Part shown: positions 61,706 to 64,000 of the stretch, in pieces
How the letters are laid out: each line of letters starts with the position of its first letter
Numbering within the stretch: position 1 is the first letter of the stretch
Source of the DNA: Persicirhabdus sediminis
GTDB taxonomy: Bacteria; Verrucomicrobiota; Verrucomicrobiia; Verrucomicrobiales; Akkermansiaceae
Reading direction: 5' to 3'
Assembly (NCBI RefSeq): GCF_016595495.1
Contig: NZ_JAENIM010000034.1
Span: forward strand, 1-64,000
Length of the DNA: 64,000 bases
Notes under the pieces: generated by a model
Told to the model about the DNA's origin: nothing
The model's database searches: none
Seen by the model: only the letters and a program-made list of their open reading frames with translations
Program-made: the position numbers and the translations under genes

Positions 61706-63990
61706 TCCGAGAGGTGACCAGAGACGGTCACTTTTCCATCTATCATCTGCAGAGTCACCGCGCCTAGCTGGCTTTGCTGCCAGACTGCCATTCCAGCTGG
61801 AAAATTTCTAGCTGGCTGGCGATCACCTTGCAGAATCAACTGCTCGGCGCCAACAGCCTGATAGAATACTTCACTTCCTTGCAGGTCCCAGCGGTTTTGC
61901 TCGCGCACAATTACATCTGCCTGCAATTTCCCAGCTGGCTGGCTGGACATCATGGCCCGCTCAGTGACCATTCCCACATCTGATAGAATCATCACTTTCT
62001 CACCGTGCCAGTGAAGCACAACGACCATCATCTGCTCGTCGGCGCGCGGCCAGTCGGATCCTCCGAGGTAAATGATTTCCAGCTGAATTCCCTCCCCTAA
62101 TGGTAAAACCATGCCTCGCCCGGAAAGCTTCAGCTGGCGGGCATCCAGCTGATCTAAGCATTGCTGATAGAGGTAATTTTCTGCCTGCCGGTGGGCCACC
62201 ATCACTTGTTGCAGGGGAAAATCCTCAGCGATGAGAGGCAGAGCTCCATAGTGATTGATATCCGCGTGGCTAATGATCACGGAGTCAACCGGCGCGCCTA
62301 ACTGAAAGAGTGACTGGCGCAGCTGACTGCGGTAAAAGTACTCGCTGCCTACATCTAGCAAAACACCGCCACCAAAGCCCAGATAGATCGCTTGCCCGCC
62401 ATCGGCCACATCGTAGATGATGACCTTATTTTTCCAGCTAGAAGTATCTTTGAAATGACCCGCTGGCAACTTGCTAGCTAGCTCAGCAGATCCCTTAGCG
62501 CCACTGGCAATCAAGCCATTAACGTGATTCACAGGTATAGATAGTGGTGACCAAATCATGCCAACAAAAAGTGAAACCATCGATAATGCTAGAATCAAAA
62601 AAGCACATAACAAGAGCGGCACACTAATCAAGATCGACACTGGTGTTAGGATACCAAAATGCACCCATGTGAGTGGTGATGAACCCAGCCAGGCAGCGCT
62701 AGAAACCGCCAGTGCATCAGCCATTTTCCTGCGGCAATATAGGCTGGCTAGCTGCCAGCGATCTAGCAAGGATCGCGGCATAAATTCATCGATAGCCGCT
62801 AATGGTGCGTACACTTTTTTCCACCAGCTGGCGCTTAAAATGATGGCTAACAAAACGCCGTAGGATAGCTGGAACCCCGGCATGAACAGCTGGTGAGAAT
62901 CCCACAAGACCACTATCAAAAAGCTAGCGCATAGCCCATTGAGCAACGCAGGCCGGTAGCGACTCATCAATGCCAGAATCACCAGAAAAGCCATCAGGCA
63001 GGCGCGCACAGCTGGCGGACGAAAGCCGGTGAGACCAGCATACAAAACCATCACTATCAGCGAGAGCAATAAGATAGCCCAGCGCGGCATTCGCAGCCAG
63101 CGCAACACCACACTAACAATGAGACCAACTAGAGCAACATGCAGTCCACTAACCGCAAAGACATGCAAGGCTCCGCTATGGCGAAATACCTGCATCAGCT
63201 CGCTGGTGGCTGGAGGTTTTATGCCCAGAGCAATCGCGGGAATCACCGCGGCTGAGACCTCATCATCCAAGCCAAGTGTCAGCTGATTTTTGATACGTAT
63301 TCTCAGCTGAGTTAGATAGTCGCGCCAGCCAGCGGAGCTGAGAATTTCAGCTGGAGCGGTGGCCACTAGCTGGATGTCGGCACCGCGTCTATGGTTCCAC
63401 TTTTTGCGATCAAACACAGCTGGGTTTCGCTCAGATGGGATCTGCTCGATAATACCTTGCACCTGTACTCTCTGCCCCCAGCGAAGCTCATGGCCAGGAA
63501 CAATAAGAACCAATCTGACAGTTGTCATCTCTAGCCATTCTGCTGATTTTTCTAGCCGACGAATGGCTACAATTTCAGCTAGATAACTAGCGCGTGGGCC
63601 AGCTGCATCATCAACAATACGCAACTCGCTGAGGTATTCCGCTGGTGGTTCGGCCAGCTCGAGAGAGCGCGATTGCTCGGCGATTCTGGCAGTGTGCAAA
63701 GTCCACACCAACAGGGCTACACTGAGGTAGCAAATACAGCGCCAATAGCGGCCTGAAGCTAACAATATGGCTAAGACAACAAGCAAGCAAATGCTAACTC
63801 CTGCCACTACTAGAGCAGGTGAATGATCGGCTAACAAAACCGCTAAGGCCACAGCAATCACTGCTGGAGCGAGCGGATAGAGCACCCACCACTTGGCCGC
63901 AGGGCGCACGGGCATGCGGCGGTTACTGGCAAGTGGCGGCTCAGATCGGTATGAGAATAGCGTATTCACCGCCCGGCATCCTATGCGCAC
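61702..63990 (-). CDS. comEC: ComEC/Rec2 DNA-uptake channel protein
   Basis: A 762-aa inner-membrane protein that imports single-stranded DNA in natural transformation. The N-terminal part has several spans and the DUF4131 oligonucleotide-binding-like domain. The Competence domain shows SGALHVFAVSGLHVALVGLIVSVVL and LTGFRPPAVRACLMAFLVILAL. The C-terminal metallo-beta-lactamase-like domain has VIISHADINHYGALPLI (H-x-D-x-x-H) near residue 573. The start lies close to the window edge: ATG at 63990 is given, 63915 is an alternative, and an upstream start outside the window is possible. Confidence 0.9.
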   Translation of the reverse strand: MRIGCRAVNTLFSYRSEPPLASNRRMPVRPAAKWWVLYPLAPAVIAVALAVLLADHSPALVVAGVSICLLVVLAILLASGRYWRCICYLSVALLVWTLHTARIAEQSRSLELAEPPAEYLSELRIVDDAAGPRASYLAEIVAIRRLEKSAEWLEMTTVRLVLIVPGHELRWGQRVQVQGIIEQIPSERNPAVFDRKKWNHRRGADIQLVATAPAEILSSAGWRDYLTQLRIRIKNQLTLGLDDEVSAAVIPAIALGIKPPATSELMQVFRHSGALHVFAVSGLHVALVGLIVSVVLRWLRMPRWAILLLSLIVMVLYAGLTGFRPPAVRACLMAFLVILALMSRYRPALLNGLCASFLIVVLWDSHQLFMPGFQLSYGVLLAIILSASWWKKVYAPLAAIDEFMPRSLLDRWQLASLYCRRKMADALAVSSAAWLGSSPLTWVHFGILTPVSILISVPLLLCAFLILALSMVSLFVGMIWSPLSIPVNHVNGLIASGAKGSAELASKLPAGHFKDTSSWKNKVIIYDVADGGQAIYLGFGGGVLLDVGSEYFYRSQLRQSLFQLGAPVDSVIISHADINHYGALPLIAEDFPLQQVMVAHRQAENYLYQQCLDQLDARQLKLSGRGMVLPLGEGIQLEIIYLGGSDWPRADEQMMVVVLHWHGEKVMILSDVGMVTERAMMSSQPAGKLQADVIVREQNRWDLQGSEVFYQAVGAEQLILQGDRQPARNFPAGMAVWQQSQLGAVTLQMIDGKVTVSGHLSD

Positions 63991-64000
63991 AACTGGCTGG

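Overview
The window looks like chromosome of a member of the Verrucomicrobiota, probably a marine Verrucomicrobiales (Rubritalea/Akkermansia side). The reasons are a PVC-type 51-aa small basic protein (2349-2504), an ECF sigma factor of the Rhodopirellula/Verrucomicrobium type paired with a FecR/LamG protein, two PEP-CTERM proteins, a formylglycine sulfatase with a DNRLRE-like tail, and an SHD1-C39 protein. Most genes lack a recognisable Shine-Dalgarno sequence. The palindromes CCAGCTGG and CCAGCTAG/GCTAGC are strikingly frequent in genes and gaps alike.

Layout. 0-5 kb: a REP-associated tyrosine transposase (RAYT), a pseudouridine synthase, the small basic protein, a thioredoxin, RdgB and an outer-membrane-type protein. 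5-9.3 kb: hexuronate catabolism, uxuA divergent from eda-kdgK, then a second shortened KDG-kinase paralog. 9.3-15 kb: a GlcD-type oxidase, a RibD/DHFR-like reductase, a membrane C39-like protease, a lipoprotein and an orphan restriction-like nuclease. 15.1-16.7 kb: a non-coding repeat island built of hairpins with 3-nt loops, one of which also lies just upstream of the RAYT gene. 17-25 kb: glycyl-tRNA synthetase, a possible small RNA, and a sulfatase / PEP-CTERM / FecR-LamG / ECF-sigma locus. 25-30.6 kb: an efflux-type operon (AI-2E permease, outer membrane factor, K+-channel-like protein, HlyD adaptor, DUF2955 permease). 30.6-34.5 kb: accessory membrane proteins. 34.65-35.09 kb: 22 tandem copies of a 20-bp unit.

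35.4-38.9 kb and 56.5-60.4 kb hold two nitrogen-assimilation operons: a NirA-type nitrite/sulfite reductase with a CysJ-like diflavin reductase, and a fused DmsB-DmsC-like electron-transfer protein with a NasA-type molybdoenzyme. Each has a textbook sigma-54 promoter.

The highlight is 39.0-45.5 kb, an RNA-repair locus: rtcR (CARF-AAA-sigma-54 activator) divergent from rsr (Ro60) - four small RNAs - rtcB - rtcA, with a sigma-54 promoter upstream of rsr. I folded the 41.6-42.1 kb gap by hand. It contains four tandem Y-RNA-like elements with a shared Ro-site signature (ATGCN opposite YTTG, and TACAT after the upper stem). One is a plain stem-loop. The other three carry a T-arm and a closed acceptor-like hairpin inside the Y stem, and two of these also have a canonical D-arm; this is the permuted tRNA-mimic architecture of YrlA. 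Compensatory stem changes between copies support the fold.

The rest (45.5-56.2 kb) holds an unknown gene with a truncated duplicate, a DUF4132 protein with a small partner, an SHD1-C39 protein, an MBOAT/SGNH acyltransferase pair, a peroxiredoxin-like protein and unknown membrane proteins. The window ends with lpxA and comEC.
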